Below, piece after piece: positions 16,349 through 25,817 of a stretch of DNA of 64,000 nucleotides. The stretch comes from Nitrososphaerota archaeon. GTDB taxonomy: Archaea > Thermoproteota > Nitrososphaeria > Nitrososphaerales > Nitrosopumilaceae. The stretch lies in NCBI GenBank assembly GCA_028867755.1, contig JAGWFT010000001.1:784727-848726 (forward strand), written 5' to 3'. How positions within the stretch are numbered: position 1 is the stretch's first letter; each line of letters opens with the position of its first letter. The position numbers and the translations under genes are program-made. Below the pieces are notes generated by a model. That model worked only from the letters and a program-made list of their open reading frames with translations. It was not told the DNA's origin and searched no databases.

Positions 16349-17629
16349 CTATATTTTGATGATGACTTTTGTGTTATTTAGATGAGTTAGGTCTCTTTCT
16401 AGTTCCAACTTGGCAGTATCTAGTTGGGCTTTGTTTTCACTAATCTCTCTCTCTAGTTTCTTATTAGATGTCTGCAGATCTATCAAATTTGTTCTTGCTT
16501 TCTCGTTCTCTTTTTCTTTTGTCTCTAACACCTTCACATTAAATACATCCAAGTTAATTTCAAGATCGGAAATCTTTTTTTCATAAGCGTTTTTTAGTTT
16601 TAGAAACTCGTCCAGTCTTTCTATTGTTTCTTCGATTGACTCTATTGATTTATCTGAATCCTTGACTGAAACATTGCCTGCCACAACTGATTTGGCAGTA
16701 GCTTGTAAAATCTCAACAAGCGCATCTTTATTCTGAATTGAGATGACTTCGTATGGGTCCAAAATGAATTCCTCCATTAACTTTTTCATTGGCTTGTCAA
16801 ATGAAGATACATAGCTATACTTGCTAAGTGGTCTTGAAATCTTGATAAACTGTGAGCTTACCTTACTCTTAATTTCCTGTTTTTCACCAGAGAGCAGGCC
16901 TATTTTCTTTTTGATCTCCAAAAATTCTCTATATTCAGATTTGGATCTTAATTCAGATATTTCTTGCTCGAGCCTTGTAATGGTATTTGAAGTTTCATCT
17001 TTTTCATTTATGATTTCTGTAATTCTTTGATTTTTTTGCTTTTCTTCTATTCTTAAGGCATCAATCTTTTTTATATTTTCAAGTATGGTAAAAGAACTTG
17101 ACTTGAAACTTTCTTGTTCGTTTATTAATCTCTGTAGTATGTTTCTATTTTGCGCAAGCTTTGCAATTTCTTCTTTAAGTTTGTCTGCATATTTTCTTGC
17201 AAAAACATGCATGACTCTAGTATGCAATCCCAAAATATCTCCAATTCTTTTGAGTATCTGGTTAACTTCATTGTTGATTTCTATTACATCATCATATCTT
17301 TCAATATTGGTTAACTTTATGCTGGTCTCTTTTTTGATAGTAGATACTACTGCATCTTTACCTCTTATTCCAACTATTTTCAGGTTCTTATCCACGTCAT
17401 CAAGCTTCAAGTTATCTGATTCTAAATGAAGAATTATCTTGTGAATGTTTTTTTGATTGAGCTCAATCTCTGTTTTGAGTTGCTTGGCTTCTTGAAGTAT
17501 GTTTAACACACGTGGACCTTCAATCTCTTTAATGATTGATGGTATATCTTGCAAAAGGATCTCTTTTTGGTAGTGACTTGGCTCTACTGGATTTTCTACT
17601 GTTTTTTTCTTTCCAAAACCAAAGACCAT
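16349..17629 (-). CDS. Long coiled-coil protein (SMC/Rad50-like arms, no ATPase)
   Basis: The ATG at 17629 is chosen because AGGTGA lies 5 bases upstream; the earlier GTG at 17638 is part of that Shine-Dalgarno. The 426-residue product is almost entirely heptad-patterned and rich in Lys, Glu, Leu and Ile. A short predicted globular break falls around residues 245-310 (YSYVSSFDKPMKKLMEEFILDPYEV). No Walker motifs or membrane helices are present. It may act as a scaffold or chromosome/cell-division factor, but nothing in the neighbours fixes this. Confidence 0.7.
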   Translation of the reverse strand: MVFGFGKKKTVENPVEPSHYQKEILLQDIPSIIKEIEGPRVLNILQEAKQLKTEIELNQKNIHKIILHLESDNLKLDDVDKNLKIVGIRGKDAVVSTIKKETSIKLTNIERYDDVIEINNEVNQILKRIGDILGLHTRVMHVFARKYADKLKEEIAKLAQNRNILQRLINEQESFKSSSFTILENIKKIDALRIEEKQKNQRITEIINEKDETSNTITRLEQEISELRSKSEYREFLEIKKKIGLLSGEKQEIKSKVSSQFIKISRPLSKYSYVSSFDKPMKKLMEEFILDPYEVISIQNKDALVEILQATAKSVVAGNVSVKDSDKSIESIEETIERLDEFLKLKNAYEKKISDLEINLDVFNVKVLETKEKENEKARTNLIDLQTSNKKLEREISENKAQLDTAKLELERDLTHLNNTKVIIKI

Positions 17630-17689
17630 GTATGTCACCTAAGATAGAATGTCACAACGTTAAATATTATGCATAGCAAGATTACTGCC

Positions 17690-17998
17690 GTGAGTGATAT
17701 AAGGCTGATAATGGTGGGATCGGTAATTATCTTTGCGGGTTTTTATATTGCAGGAATGGCAGGTTCTCAATATTCTCAGATTTCTATACAAACAAGCCAG
17801 TTTGATGAGTGTTATGACTATTCTTCTGGTAATGCGGTACATGTTAGCTGTGTACAAAAAGAACACGATGCTCTTCTCTACCTATCTCTGGCATTAGGAC
17901 TTATTGGCATGGGGGCTTATATTATTTTCAGAGGAATAAAGGGAAGATGGGATCAGAATGTAAAAAGTGGCGAAATGTTAGGTCCAAAACATGACTAA
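17690..17998 (+). CDS. Small membrane protein with two transmembrane helices
   Basis: GTG at 17690 is preferred to ATG 17669 because a TTAAATATT box lies about 26 bases before it. The 102-residue product has helices near residues 5-25 (LIMVGSVIIFAGFYIAGMAG) and 60-82 (LLYLSLALGLIGMGAYIIF). An external loop between them has two cysteines, and a short basic tail ends the protein. Unknown function. Confidence 0.6.
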   Translation: MSDIRLIMVGSVIIFAGFYIAGMAGSQYSQISIQTSQFDECYDYSSGNAVHVSCVQKEHDALLYLSLALGLIGMGAYIIFRGIKGRWDQNVKSGEMLGPKHD

Positions 17999-18152
17999 AA
18001 ATTTGGCTAATTTGATGTGTGTTCTTATTTTTTATTGGGATAAATAATAAAACTAAAACACAGTATTGTCAATACGCTCAAGATCTTCTTATTGTATATC
18101 TCAAACATGTTGATTTTTTGATAATTTCACTTGTCATATCGTGAAAAAGGTA

Positions 18153-18248
18153 CGCCAGGTAAGGGATTCGAACCCCTGAGTGCAGAAGCACAACCGCTAT
18201 CTTGTATATGATCTCGAGGCGGTCGCCGTACCGCTTGGCTAACCTGGC
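18153..18248 (-). tRNA. tRNA-Ser(CGA) with a 14-nt intron
   Basis: The minus strand folds as a class II tRNA. The acceptor GCCAGGT pairs with ACCTGGC; discriminator is G. The D arm is GCC/GGC, the anticodon stem ACCGC/GCGGT, the long variable arm GTGC-TTCT-GCAC, and the T arm AGGGG-TTCGAAT-CCCTT. The anticodon loop is 21 nt instead of 7. Placing an intron at the canonical 37/38 site (18199-18212) leaves loop CTCGAGA with U33 and anticodon CGA (18214-18216). The long variable arm and G73 fit serine. No CCA is encoded. A TATTTATG box lies about 28 bases upstream (minus strand). Confidence 0.93.
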
Positions 18249-18303
18249 AACTTGTGAAGACTCGGTCTTGGGCACATAAATACAATGAGAATAAAGTGAT
18301 CTA

Positions 18304-18319
18304 TTGATCATATGATCAA
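18304..18319. promoter_or_regulatory. 16-bp perfect palindrome between divergent promoters
   Basis: TTGATCATATGATCAA is a perfect 16-base palindrome in the gap between the tRNA-Ser gene (minus) and the small gene at 18368 (plus). It lies just upstream of the TATA-like boxes at about 18322-18341. The form and position suit a dimeric repressor or activator site. The regulator is unknown. Confidence 0.35.
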
Positions 18320-18367
18320 GTATATAATAAAGGATATAAAGTAGATAATACACCATAAGAATATCGA

Positions 18368-18541
18368 ATGGAGACAATAACAAAAAAAACCATACTAATT
18401 GAATTTCAAGGCAAAAAGTATGCTCTCCCGGACGATTCTACCATCGATGATCTTCTTGATTCACTTGGTTTGACAAAAGACAAGCCTGTAAGGATGCTGG
18501 CTACAAATGATGGTTTTATTTTGATGCCAGATATGCAATAA
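18368..18541 (+). CDS. 57-residue protein, possibly beta-grasp-like
   Basis: The ATG at 18368 lies about 28 bases after a GATATAAAG box. The product starts with two strand-like stretches (KKTILIEFQGKKYALPDD) and then a helix (TIDDLLDSLGLT). The order recalls ThiS/MoaD-like small beta-grasp proteins. It lacks the C-terminal Gly-Gly used for thiocarboxylate formation, so a sulfur-carrier role is not supported. Short, but well placed with its own promoter. Confidence 0.5.
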   Translation: METITKKTILIEFQGKKYALPDDSTIDDLLDSLGLTKDKPVRMLATNDGFILMPDMQ

Positions 18542-18597
18542 TTGATAGTAGATAGTTTATTATTGATATGTTCTAATCTATAATTAGGTTAGGCATT

Positions 18598-18780
18598 TTG
18601 GCAAAGACTCGCATATCGATTACTATTGACAGCAAGATTGCAAAGGCGATTGAAAATTATTACCGTGAAAAGGTCAAACTGGCTGCAGAAAAAGATGAAG
18701 CCATACCTAAACTCTCAAATGTTTACGAAGAGATAATTGAAAGAGGCTGGGAATACAAATCTACTACTAGGAAAAAATAG
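18598..18780 (+). CDS. Ribbon-helix-helix-like small protein
   Basis: TTG start at 18598. The first residues (TRISITIDSKIAKAIENYYREK) have the basic strand plus amphipathic helix of RHH/CopG DNA-binding proteins. A second helix (SNVYEEIIERGWEYK) follows, and the C-terminus is basic. Total length is 60 aa. It is likely a dimeric DNA-binding protein. It lies 35 bases before fen and could share its transcript. Confidence 0.6.
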   Translation: MAKTRISITIDSKIAKAIENYYREKVKLAAEKDEAIPKLSNVYEEIIERGWEYKSTTRKK

Positions 18781-18815
18781 GAAAAGCAAAAAGCATCTTG
18801 TTCTAAACTAAATTT

Positions 18816-19841
18816 ATGGGCCTAGATATCAAAACACTGTGTGTCAGAGAAAGGACTAATCTTGAGTCTTTTGCGTCTAAAATTGTTGCAATAGACGCAT
18901 ACAATGCAATTTATCAATTCCTATCCATTATTCGTGGACCTGATGGGTTACCTCTTACAGATTATAGTGGCAAAATCACAAGCCATATCACAGGTCTTTT
19001 TTATAGGAACATCAATTTTCTGTCTCTTGGAATAAAACCTGTTTATGTATTTGATGGAAAACCTCCATCGCTCAAATCAGCAGAAATAGAAAGAAGAAAA
19101 CAGATCAAAAAAGAAGCCACAATAAAGTATGAAAATGCAATTAGTCAAGGAAAATATGAAGACGCAAAAAAATATGCTCAGCAAACATCCATTCTAAAAG
19201 ATGAGATGGTGGCAGATTCTAAGAGACTATTGACTCTATTTGGAATTCCTTTCATTCAGGCAGAATCCGAAGGTGAATCTACTGCTGCTTATTTGACGAT
19301 GACTGGGCAAGCTCACGCAGCTGCAAGTCAAGATTTTGACTCGCTCTTGTTTGGGGCAAAGAGGCTTGTACGAAACTTTACAAACAACGGTAAGAGAAAA
19401 CTCCCTAATAGAAACACAACCATAGAAGTAGAGCCAGAAATTATTGATCTGGCTAAAACTTTGAGTGAACTTGGAATAACCCGTGAACAACTAGTAGATC
19501 TGGGAATATTGATAGGGACTGACTTTAACCCGGATGGTTTTGAGAGGATAGGGCCAAAGACTGCATTAAAGGCAATAAAGCAATATGAAAAACTAGAGGC
19601 AATACCGCAAATTCAAGAAAAACTAGATCAGATTGATTATGGGCAAATACGAAAAATATTTCTTGATCCACAAGTAACAAAAGTCTCTGAAATAAAATTT
19701 GGGGATGTAGATTATCAGGGCATAACAGGCTATCTTACAAAAGAACGAAACTTTTCCATTGAAAGAGTAGAAACATCATTGAATAGGTTAAAAAAGTCTG
19801 TAGAAAAAAAAAGCCACACTCTAGAACAGTGGTTCAAATAA
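18816..19841 (+). CDS. fen: Flap endonuclease 1 (FEN1)
   Basis: Structure-specific nuclease that removes 5' flaps in Okazaki fragment maturation and long-patch repair. N-domain acidic residues are visible (Asp27 in VAIDAYNA, Asp80 in YVFDGKPP). I-domain acids follow (Glu152 and Glu154 in ESEGEST; Asp173 and Asp175 in SQDFDS). Then comes the helix-hairpin-helix ([18 protein letters not shown]). The C-terminus ends with a PCNA-binding motif, LEQWFK. Length 341 aa is typical. ATG start. Confidence 0.96.
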   Translation: MGLDIKTLCVRERTNLESFASKIVAIDAYNAIYQFLSIIRGPDGLPLTDYSGKITSHITGLFYRNINFLSLGIKPVYVFDGKPPSLKSAEIERRKQIKKEATIKYENAISQGKYEDAKKYAQQTSILKDEMVADSKRLLTLFGIPFIQAESEGESTAAYLTMTGQAHAAASQDFDSLLFGAKRLVRNFTNNGKRKLPNRNTTIEVEPEIIDLAKTLSELGITREQLVDLGILIGTDFNPDGFERIGPKTALKAIKQYEKLEAIPQIQEKLDQIDYGQIRKIFLDPQVTKVSEIKFGDVDYQGITGYLTKERNFSIERVETSLNRLKKSVEKKSHTLEQWFK

Positions 19842-19852
19842 ACTCCAAAATT

Positions 19853-21487
19853 CTAGCGTAATCTCTTTCGCTTTTCTTCTATTCTTTTTTCAGATTCCAA
19901 TCTTTCAAGATTGTAATTTTTAAGATCGACGTATTTTATTATCTGACTAAGATTTGGATGTACTTTTTTAATTGACTTGAACATTTCCTGCGCAACTTTA
20001 CGATAATCTGGATGCCCCTGAGGAACTGTTCTTAGTTCTATCAAATGAACGGCTTCTCTTAGATTCAACTTCATAAAATAGTGATATTTGTATGCAAAGT
20101 TTACAACGTATTGAGCCTGTTCTGGAGTCTTTTTTCCTAACAAATCAAAAACTTCTTTTGACTTGTACATGCAATCTTCAAAGTCTTTTCTTATTCCAAA
20201 TGACAAGATTTCTTCTGGAATTGAAAAACCGTGGTTTGTTGTCAATAGTTGTCTTTCTAGTGTTAGGACTCGGTGCCTGTGAAAGTCTCGGAACATGCCA
20301 AAATTGGTCAACAGATCAAACGTATAGTCTGTCATCTCAAATCCTCTTGGAGGCCTTTGTCTCCGGTTCGTTCGCAAACTCGAAAAAGTCTTAGTAATTT
20401 TTTTTCTTGTTACCGTATTCATCTTTTTTACTTGGGATAAAATTTCTCCATATGACATTCCTGTAGACTGTTCATATAATAGCGCAGAAATTACCTTATC
20501 TTCAGCTCTTTTCTCATACTCAGATTCTACAATCTCTACTAGAAAGTCCTTTGACTTTCTGCCCCTGAGGTGGTTCTTACCCAATGCACCGGCAGCATCT
20601 TTTAGTTCAACGAGATAACTTTGCAAGAGTTTTCCATGTTTGTCGTCAGACCTCTTAACAAACGACTTGATCGTAGTATCTAACTCCCTGTGTATCTTTT
20701 CAGCAAGTTCTCTTTCTTCTTTTAGGTTAGAAGAATATAGTATGGTGAGAAGATACTCAAACGCTCGCCCATTGCCAGTGATTCCAACATTTGTGAGAGT
20801 TGAGGCAGGAAGTATGCCTCGCAGAATATCTAATGCTTTAGCCTTTACTGTGGCATTGTAAATACGTGTAGCTGATTTGACATCTTCTTCATTTTTAAGC
20901 TGTGAGAATAAAACCTCCTCTCCTGAAGAATTTTTGAATTTCTGATCTCCAATTGGTTCTTTTTCCTGGATGTATGCTATCATTGGCTGTATATTTCTAG
21001 AATATACATCAAAGTCCAAATTACACGATTCTAGGTATTGATCCGCATACTTTGAACTCATTATGTCAGAGTCTTTGAAGAATTTGTATTCCCCATTGAT
21101 TTTTTTATCCCACGCTACATAACGCGAGGATTTTTCAAGATATGACAAGCCTATTCTGCGATCTTCTATTTTTTTTACTGCAATATTGGAAAGACCTTCT
21201 ATTGCAATTTGAGCCTCTCCAAGCTCTGCAACAGAGTCGTCTCCGTATTCTAACAAGACTTTGTTATAAAATTCTTCACCACGGTTTTCATTTTGTAGAA
21301 ATTCATCAAGAAATATTTTTCGCATGCTCTTGTCAGTTCTACTATATCTTGACATCAGGGCACCACGATCTACTTGTCGTGGTGTTACTACTGCAAAAAC
21401 AGAATCATCTACGTTAGAAAAGTGCTTCAGCAAGATCTCTTTTTCAGATTCGGAAAATTCTGACAACACGATTCGAAAGTAATTCAA
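19853..21487 (-). CDS. Duplicated ThyX-like (flavin-dependent thymidylate synthase-related) protein
   Basis: 544 residues, about twice a normal ThyX. The N-terminal half has [11 protein letters not shown] and, at 107-124, a stretch ending [11 protein letters not shown]. That matches the second part of the ThyX signature (SxxExSxRY), but the preceding RHR reads RRI. The C-terminal half has the first part, [10 protein letters not shown] at 400-409, but not ExSxRY. The protein may therefore form one composite active site from two degenerate halves, or may be a non-thymidylate paralogue. It is known in related archaea as a ThyX-like protein; activity is unproven. The ATG at 21487 starts it. Convergent with fen. 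Confidence 0.8.
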   Translation of the reverse strand: MNYFRIVLSEFSESEKEILLKHFSNVDDSVFAVVTPRQVDRGALMSRYSRTDKSMRKIFLDEFLQNENRGEEFYNKVLLEYGDDSVAELGEAQIAIEGLSNIAVKKIEDRRIGLSYLEKSSRYVAWDKKINGEYKFFKDSDIMSSKYADQYLESCNLDFDVYSRNIQPMIAYIQEKEPIGDQKFKNSSGEEVLFSQLKNEEDVKSATRIYNATVKAKALDILRGILPASTLTNVGITGNGRAFEYLLTILYSSNLKEERELAEKIHRELDTTIKSFVKRSDDKHGKLLQSYLVELKDAAGALGKNHLRGRKSKDFLVEIVESEYEKRAEDKVISALLYEQSTGMSYGEILSQVKKMNTVTRKKITKTFSSLRTNRRQRPPRGFEMTDYTFDLLTNFGMFRDFHRHRVLTLERQLLTTNHGFSIPEEILSFGIRKDFEDCMYKSKEVFDLLGKKTPEQAQYVVNFAYKYHYFMKLNLREAVHLIELRTVPQGHPDYRKVAQEMFKSIKKVHPNLSQIIKYVDLKNYNLERLESEKRIEEKRKRLR

Positions 21488-21506
21488 TTATAAATAATCT
21501 ACTATC

Positions 21507-21800
21507 TTATCGCCAGGTCTTTTTTCCAATTTGAATCAAGTCAGTAGATCCAGATTTCATTGCATTGTGCTTTGCTTGCCATCTTAGCAGTACTTCCTTA
21601 AACGACTCTGCTTCCGATGCATCTTCTGTATACATCAAAGTTGTTATCCATTTTCCTTCTCCTGCAGTGCCGCCCATGGAATTCATCCAAAAGTCAGTTG
21701 GCATGTTTTCGAAGGCTTTGTGATTTGATTCCCTGCTCATATCTATCCATCTTTTTGCAACAAAATGTAAGACCTCGTCTAGTTCTTCCTTTGTAATCAT
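21507..21800 (-). CDS. Small protein of unknown function
   Basis: The start at ATG 21800 (MITKEELDEVLHF) is preferred to the upstream ATG at 21821. The 97-residue product is soluble, mostly helical, with a Gly-rich turn in the middle (MNSMGGTAGEGKW). Genes for this product and the ThyX-like protein are 19 bases apart on one strand, so they probably share a transcript. Family not recognised. Confidence 0.6.
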   Translation of the reverse strand: MITKEELDEVLHFVAKRWIDMSRESNHKAFENMPTDFWMNSMGGTAGEGKWITTLMYTEDASEAESFKEVLLRWQAKHNAMKSGSTDLIQIGKKTWR

Positions 21801-21942
21801 TATTGGACCATTACAATGCAAGTGATTTTAAAATTACTAATTCTCTCATAAAAGCTAAGAAAACTAGCTAAAATGATCTTACAAAAATTTGAAACCTTGT
21901 TAACACTTTGCTGGTTATATAAAAAATATGAACAGGTGTCCA

Positions 21943-22764
21943 ATGAGCAAAGAAGATGTCGAGTTTATCGGCAAGCAAGTTAAGGACATGTATGGCACTT
22001 ACATTGGTAAGGTCATAGGAACTATAACCGATATAGACGGAAGTGTACAAACCGTAGGCGTCGATTGTGGCTCCGAAGGGCTAAAGCAAGTTCCATTTGA
22101 GCAACTGGTCGTTCAGGGACAGTTCGTGATTTTCATTCCTAGATGGAGATTAGATGCCCAGAGATTGTTGCGAGAAAAGGGTCTTACATTGCGCCGAATT
22201 CGCGCGCTGATAGATATCGTATCTGAGAATGACGACATGAAGGAGGATGCTGAATTGATCCATGAGAAATACAAAATGAAGTTACTAACTCTGGATGAGA
22301 CTGAAAAACAAATCAAAGAAAAACTAGAGCATAGATTGCTAGATCTTGACAATCAGTTAAAGTCAATCAGAATGCTGAGATTTGATGCCAAATTGCAAAA
22401 TAAAAGCAATGAGATATCTGATGCCAAGTATGAATCAGTCAAAGCTCATACAGTCGAAATCATAGAACACATTGAACATGAAAAAGCAGAGATAGTTAAC
22501 ATTCAACGTCGCATCAACGATCTTTCAGTTGATAATATGGAGCGAACCGAAAGTCCAAAACAGGACGTTCATTCAGCTGCCGTTTCCTACCTTGGTAAGG
22601 CGGAAACTACTCCCTCTTCTCAACCAAAGACACCAATACCTACTGGCGTGGTAGTTGATAATACGAATCCCCAAACATCAACCCCAAAACCAGTTGCTAT
22701 TGGAGCAGATGGTGAGGAAGAACCTCAAGACTCAGACTGGCTTAAGAGGATATCATCTTCTTAA
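21943..22764 (+). CDS. cdvA: CdvA-like cell division protein (PRC-barrel plus coiled coil)
   Basis: CdvA recruits ESCRT-III-like CdvB to the division site in archaea that use the Cdv system. The N-terminal 75 residues form a PRC-barrel-like beta domain (FIGKQVKDMYGTYIGKVIGTITDIDG). Residues about 80-205 are coiled coil. Then comes a Pro/Thr/Ser-rich linker and a short conserved tail (SDWLKRISSS), the position of the ESCRT-III-binding peptide. The start may be the ATG at 21943 (MSKEDVEF) or the one 15 bases upstream at 21928. Call rests on domain order and likeness to thaumarchaeal CdvA; cdvB/cdvC are not in the window. Confidence 0.78.
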   Translation: MSKEDVEFIGKQVKDMYGTYIGKVIGTITDIDGSVQTVGVDCGSEGLKQVPFEQLVVQGQFVIFIPRWRLDAQRLLREKGLTLRRIRALIDIVSENDDMKEDAELIHEKYKMKLLTLDETEKQIKEKLEHRLLDLDNQLKSIRMLRFDAKLQNKSNEISDAKYESVKAHTVEIIEHIEHEKAEIVNIQRRINDLSVDNMERTESPKQDVHSAAVSYLGKAETTPSSQPKTPIPTGVVVDNTNPQTSTPKPVAIGADGEEEPQDSDWLKRISSS

Positions 22765-22783
22765 AACTGTCTGATGGGATGGG

Positions 22784-22822
22784 AAGATTCGCTCCTACCT
22801 CCTTTGAACGAATCTTTTTTTT
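22784..22822 (+). terminator. Stem-loop with T-tract after cdvA
   Basis: AAGATTCG at 22784-22791 pairs with CGAATCTT at 22809-22816, with a 17-base loop. It is followed by a run of eight T (22815-22822). It lies between cdvA and the acetyl-CoA synthetase gene and would stop cdvA transcription. The T-run alone may suffice in archaea. Confidence 0.5.
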
Positions 22823-22845
22823 AAGACAGATGCAAAACATATTCG

Positions 22846-24762
22846 TTGGATGAAACATATCGACTAGGTCTTGGAAATAATGATATTCTAACAAGAAAAA
22901 GAGCCGAACAGGACTATGTAAAATTCTGGGAAGAAGAAGCAGGTAAACTGCATTGGTTTGAAAAATGGCACAAAACACTAGAGTGGACACCACCTTTTGC
23001 AAAATGGTTTGTAAATGGAAAGATCAATGCTTCTTACAACGCACTTGACGTAGTATCTCAAACAACACCTGAAAAATCCGCCATCCTCTGGGAAGGTGAG
23101 AATGGTGAAAAACGATCTCTCACATATGGTGAGTTATTAAATTACGTATGTAAAGTTGCAAATGTCCTCAAATCTCTTGGAGTAAAAAAAGGAGACCGAG
23201 TCACTGTGTATCTGCCAATGATTCCAGAATTGATTGTTTCGTTACTTGCCTGTGCAAGAATAGGTGCTATTCATACTGTCATCTTCTCTGGATTTAGTTC
23301 GCAGTCTATACGAGACAGAGTCTATGATTCAAAATCAAAGGTCATAATTACATCAGATGGCGGTTTTAGAAGAGGCACCATAGTAAAATTAAAGCAGATT
23401 GTAGATGAAGCAATCTCTGGTCTAGATTTTGTAGAAAATGTACTGGTGTATGAGCATGCCAAGATTCCGATAACAATGGGAGAAAAAGATAAGAAATGGA
23501 GTGATCTGATACATAGTGCATCAGAATATTGCGAGCCAGAAAAACTTGATAGCGCTCATCCGCTTTACATCTTGTACACATCAGGAACTACAGGTAAACC
23601 CAAAGGGGTTCTCCATGGAACTGGCGGATATTTGGTACATCTTTACAACACATTCAAATGGGTTTTTGATATTCAAAAATCTGATATCTATTTTTGTACT
23701 GCTGATATTGGATGGGTTACAGGCCATAGCTATATCGTATATGGACCTTTAATGCATGGAGCGACTCAGGTTATGTATGAAGGAGCGCTAGTTTTTCCAA
23801 CTCCTAAGAGAATATGGGAAATAATAGAAAGATACAAAGTCACAATTCTTTACACCACTCCTACCGCACTGCGCATGTTTATGAAATATGGCGATACGCT
23901 ACCAAACTCAAAAGATCTATCTAGCCTAAGATTGCTTGGCACTGTAGGTGAACCAATAAATCCAGAGGTATGGAAATGGTATTTCAAAATAATTGGAAAA
24001 GAAAAGTGCCCAATAATAGATACTTGGTGGCAAACAGAAACTGGAGGAATCATGATCTCTCCAGTACCGGGATTGGAAACAATATCTCTTAAACCAGGCT
24101 CTGCAACACTCCCATTGCCTGGAATCAATGTTGCAATAGTTGATGAAAATGGACATGATCTCCCAACTGAAACAAAAGGCTATCTTGTAGTCAAAGATCC
24201 ATGGCCTGGAATGCTTCTTTCACTGTGGCAAGATGATGAAAAATACAAAGTTGCTTACTGGTCAAAATACAAGACAATGTACTATTCAGGAGACTATGCA
24301 ATCAAAGATAAAGATGGTTACTTTTGGATGCTGGGAAGATCAGACGATGTTCTAAAGGTGGCAGGCCACAGGCTTGGAACTGCAGAGATCGAGAGCGGAT
24401 TTGTATCCCACAAATCAGTGGCAGAAGCTGCTGTGTGCGGAATTCCACACGAAGTAAAAGGAGAATCAATAATAGTATTCATAGTACTAAAAGAAGGAAT
24501 CAGTTCAAGTAAACAATTGGAAAGCGAACTTATTCAACACATAAGAGATGTAGTTGGGCCTATTGCAACTCCTGATCAACTGTATATTGTTTCAAAATTA
24601 CCAAAGACAAGAAGCGGGAAGATAATGAGAAGACTACTAAAAGCTGTAGCAAAAGGTGAAAGTACTGGAGATGTAAGTACACTAGAAGACGAAGCTGCGG
24701 TAGATGAGATTCGTATTGCTTTAAATGAATTGCAAAAAACTATTTCGAAGAAATCAAATTAA
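22846..24762 (+). CDS. acs: Acetyl-CoA synthetase (AMP-forming)
   Basis: Activates acetate, and possibly propionate or 3-hydroxypropionate, to the CoA thioester with ATP. It shows all ANL-family landmarks: the P-loop YTSGTTGKPKGVLHG, WWQTETGG, YYSGDYAIKDKDGYFWMLGR, DDVLKVAGHRLG and the catalytic-lysine end KTRSGKIMRR. Length 638 aa is normal. TTG start at 22846; the nearby ATG runs into a stop. Thaumarchaeal carbon fixation uses ADP-forming CoA ligases, so this enzyme more likely serves acetate uptake (inference). Convergent 4-base overlap with the DUF192 gene. Confidence 0.92.
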   Translation: MDETYRLGLGNNDILTRKRAEQDYVKFWEEEAGKLHWFEKWHKTLEWTPPFAKWFVNGKINASYNALDVVSQTTPEKSAILWEGENGEKRSLTYGELLNYVCKVANVLKSLGVKKGDRVTVYLPMIPELIVSLLACARIGAIHTVIFSGFSSQSIRDRVYDSKSKVIITSDGGFRRGTIVKLKQIVDEAISGLDFVENVLVYEHAKIPITMGEKDKKWSDLIHSASEYCEPEKLDSAHPLYILYTSGTTGKPKGVLHGTGGYLVHLYNTFKWVFDIQKSDIYFCTADIGWVTGHSYIVYGPLMHGATQVMYEGALVFPTPKRIWEIIERYKVTILYTTPTALRMFMKYGDTLPNSKDLSSLRLLGTVGEPINPEVWKWYFKIIGKEKCPIIDTWWQTETGGIMISPVPGLETISLKPGSATLPLPGINVAIVDENGHDLPTETKGYLVVKDPWPGMLLSLWQDDEKYKVAYWSKYKTMYYSGDYAIKDKDGYFWMLGRSDDVLKVAGHRLGTAEIESGFVSHKSVAEAAVCGIPHEVKGESIIVFIVLKEGISSSKQLESELIQHIRDVVGPIATPDQLYIVSKLPKTRSGKIMRRLLKAVAKGESTGDVSTLEDEAAVDEIRIALNELQKTISKKSN

Positions 24763-25253
24763 ATTGAGATTATCTGTAGTTTGGAATTTGCTGTTATGTT
24801 AAATTTACTAACAAAACCTGCAGCCACCTCTAACACATATTTTGCCGGTTTGCCTCCCCCATTATCAACTGTGCATGTTGCAGTTTCAAGTGCTGATTGG
24901 CATGGTTGTACATATTTTGCAATGTGTACCACATTTCCATCGCTGTCAAACCAAATTACATCTAGAGGAAACTGCATATTTAACATCCATATGGGTATGA
25001 CTTGAGCATTATCCATGACAAAAATCATTCCTTGGTCGTACGGTAATTGATCTTGAAACATCAGTCCTCTAGTTCTCTGTGCATCAGTTTCTGCTATCTG
25101 GACATCTAGTGTTACGTTATCTATCTTCACAGTACCTTTTGGAAACTTGACCTCAGCAAGTTTGGAATCTGCAGGAATTGTTAATACTCCAACGATGCCA
25201 ATTATTACTGCTGTGATGGCTATTGGAATTAATACCTGGCCTCTTGTTGCCAC
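24759..25253 (-). CDS. DUF192 family secreted/anchored protein
   Basis: An N-terminal helix (VLIPIAITAVIIGIVGVLTI) is followed by a DUF192 domain with the family pattern: AETDAQRTRGLMFQDQLP, GMIFVMDN, IWMLNMQFPLDVIWFDSDG, and a conserved PC turn (AKYVQPCQS). Length is 164 aa. The domain should be outside the membrane. Function of DUF192 is not settled. Confidence 0.9.
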   Translation of the reverse strand: MATRGQVLIPIAITAVIIGIVGVLTIPADSKLAEVKFPKGTVKIDNVTLDVQIAETDAQRTRGLMFQDQLPYDQGMIFVMDNAQVIPIWMLNMQFPLDVIWFDSDGNVVHIAKYVQPCQSALETATCTVDNGGGKPAKYVLEVAAGFVSKFNITANSKLQIISI

Positions 25254-25817
25254 AAGAGCATATTGACTACAACTAATTAAAAACTAATGGAAACCCCTGT
25301 TGTATGGAAAAACATGATAAATCTGCTAATTTGATTTATTTCTCACCTGACTGTGTTTATGATCAACAGCTGCTAAAAGTAGATGCTGCATCATTCTCAC
25401 AATGTGTCAAAAATAGATTGCAAATAATCGAAAGATCCATATGGATGTTTCACGGGAGACTAAGGCACCGTGCTTTTTTGTGAAGTTGTAAATATGCTTT
25501 CATTCCCTAAGATTGGGGTATCTTTTTTCTTTGAACCTCTGAATACTTTTTCACGGTCTCTAATTTTACCGTTTAATCTTTCCATCTTGTTTGATCTTCG
25601 GTTCTGTAAAAAAATTTAACAATAGAGGTTTTTTCTGCAAACTTGTTACCACAAGAAGTTCTGTATTGAACTTTTTCTTAGGTATAGGAACTGTGGTAGA
25701 AATTATGTTATCAGAAAATATACCTATTCCCCCCACTAGAATTTTTCATCCCTCGATAACCCGACAGAACCTTAGATAGAAAAGTTTTAATCATCCTAGA
25801 TAGGTAGTTGCATCGTA
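25254..25817. other. 560-base spacer with one short ORF, otherwise no clear feature
   Basis: The stretch separates the DUF192 gene (minus) from the first PKD protein gene (plus). It holds the small ORF at 25304-25483. The remaining 330 bases are AT-rich with T-runs and no convincing RNA fold or ORF. A TTTTAAT box near 25785 is the likely promoter for the gene at 25818. Confidence 0.4.
25304..25483 (+). CDS. Possible 59-residue protein of unknown function
   Basis: ATG to TGA frame of 59 codons. The product begins MEKHDKSANLIYFSPDCVYD, continues as a helix (LLKVDAASFSQCVKNRLQII) and ends basic (HGRLRHRAF). Two cysteines are present. Composition is protein-like but no family is recognised and no homology could be tested. 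It may be a chance ORF. Confidence 0.3.
   Translation: MEKHDKSANLIYFSPDCVYDQQLLKVDAASFSQCVKNRLQIIERSIWMFHGRLRHRAFL

Noticed and set aside
18078-18383. 101-codon minus-strand frame spanning tRNA-Ser
   Set aside because: It covers the whole tRNA and the palindrome; not credible as a protein.
25591-25779. 62-codon plus-strand frame in the spacer before the PKD genes
   Set aside because: Composition is unremarkable, it begins in a T-rich stretch without promoter or ribosome site, and it abuts the next gene's promoter.
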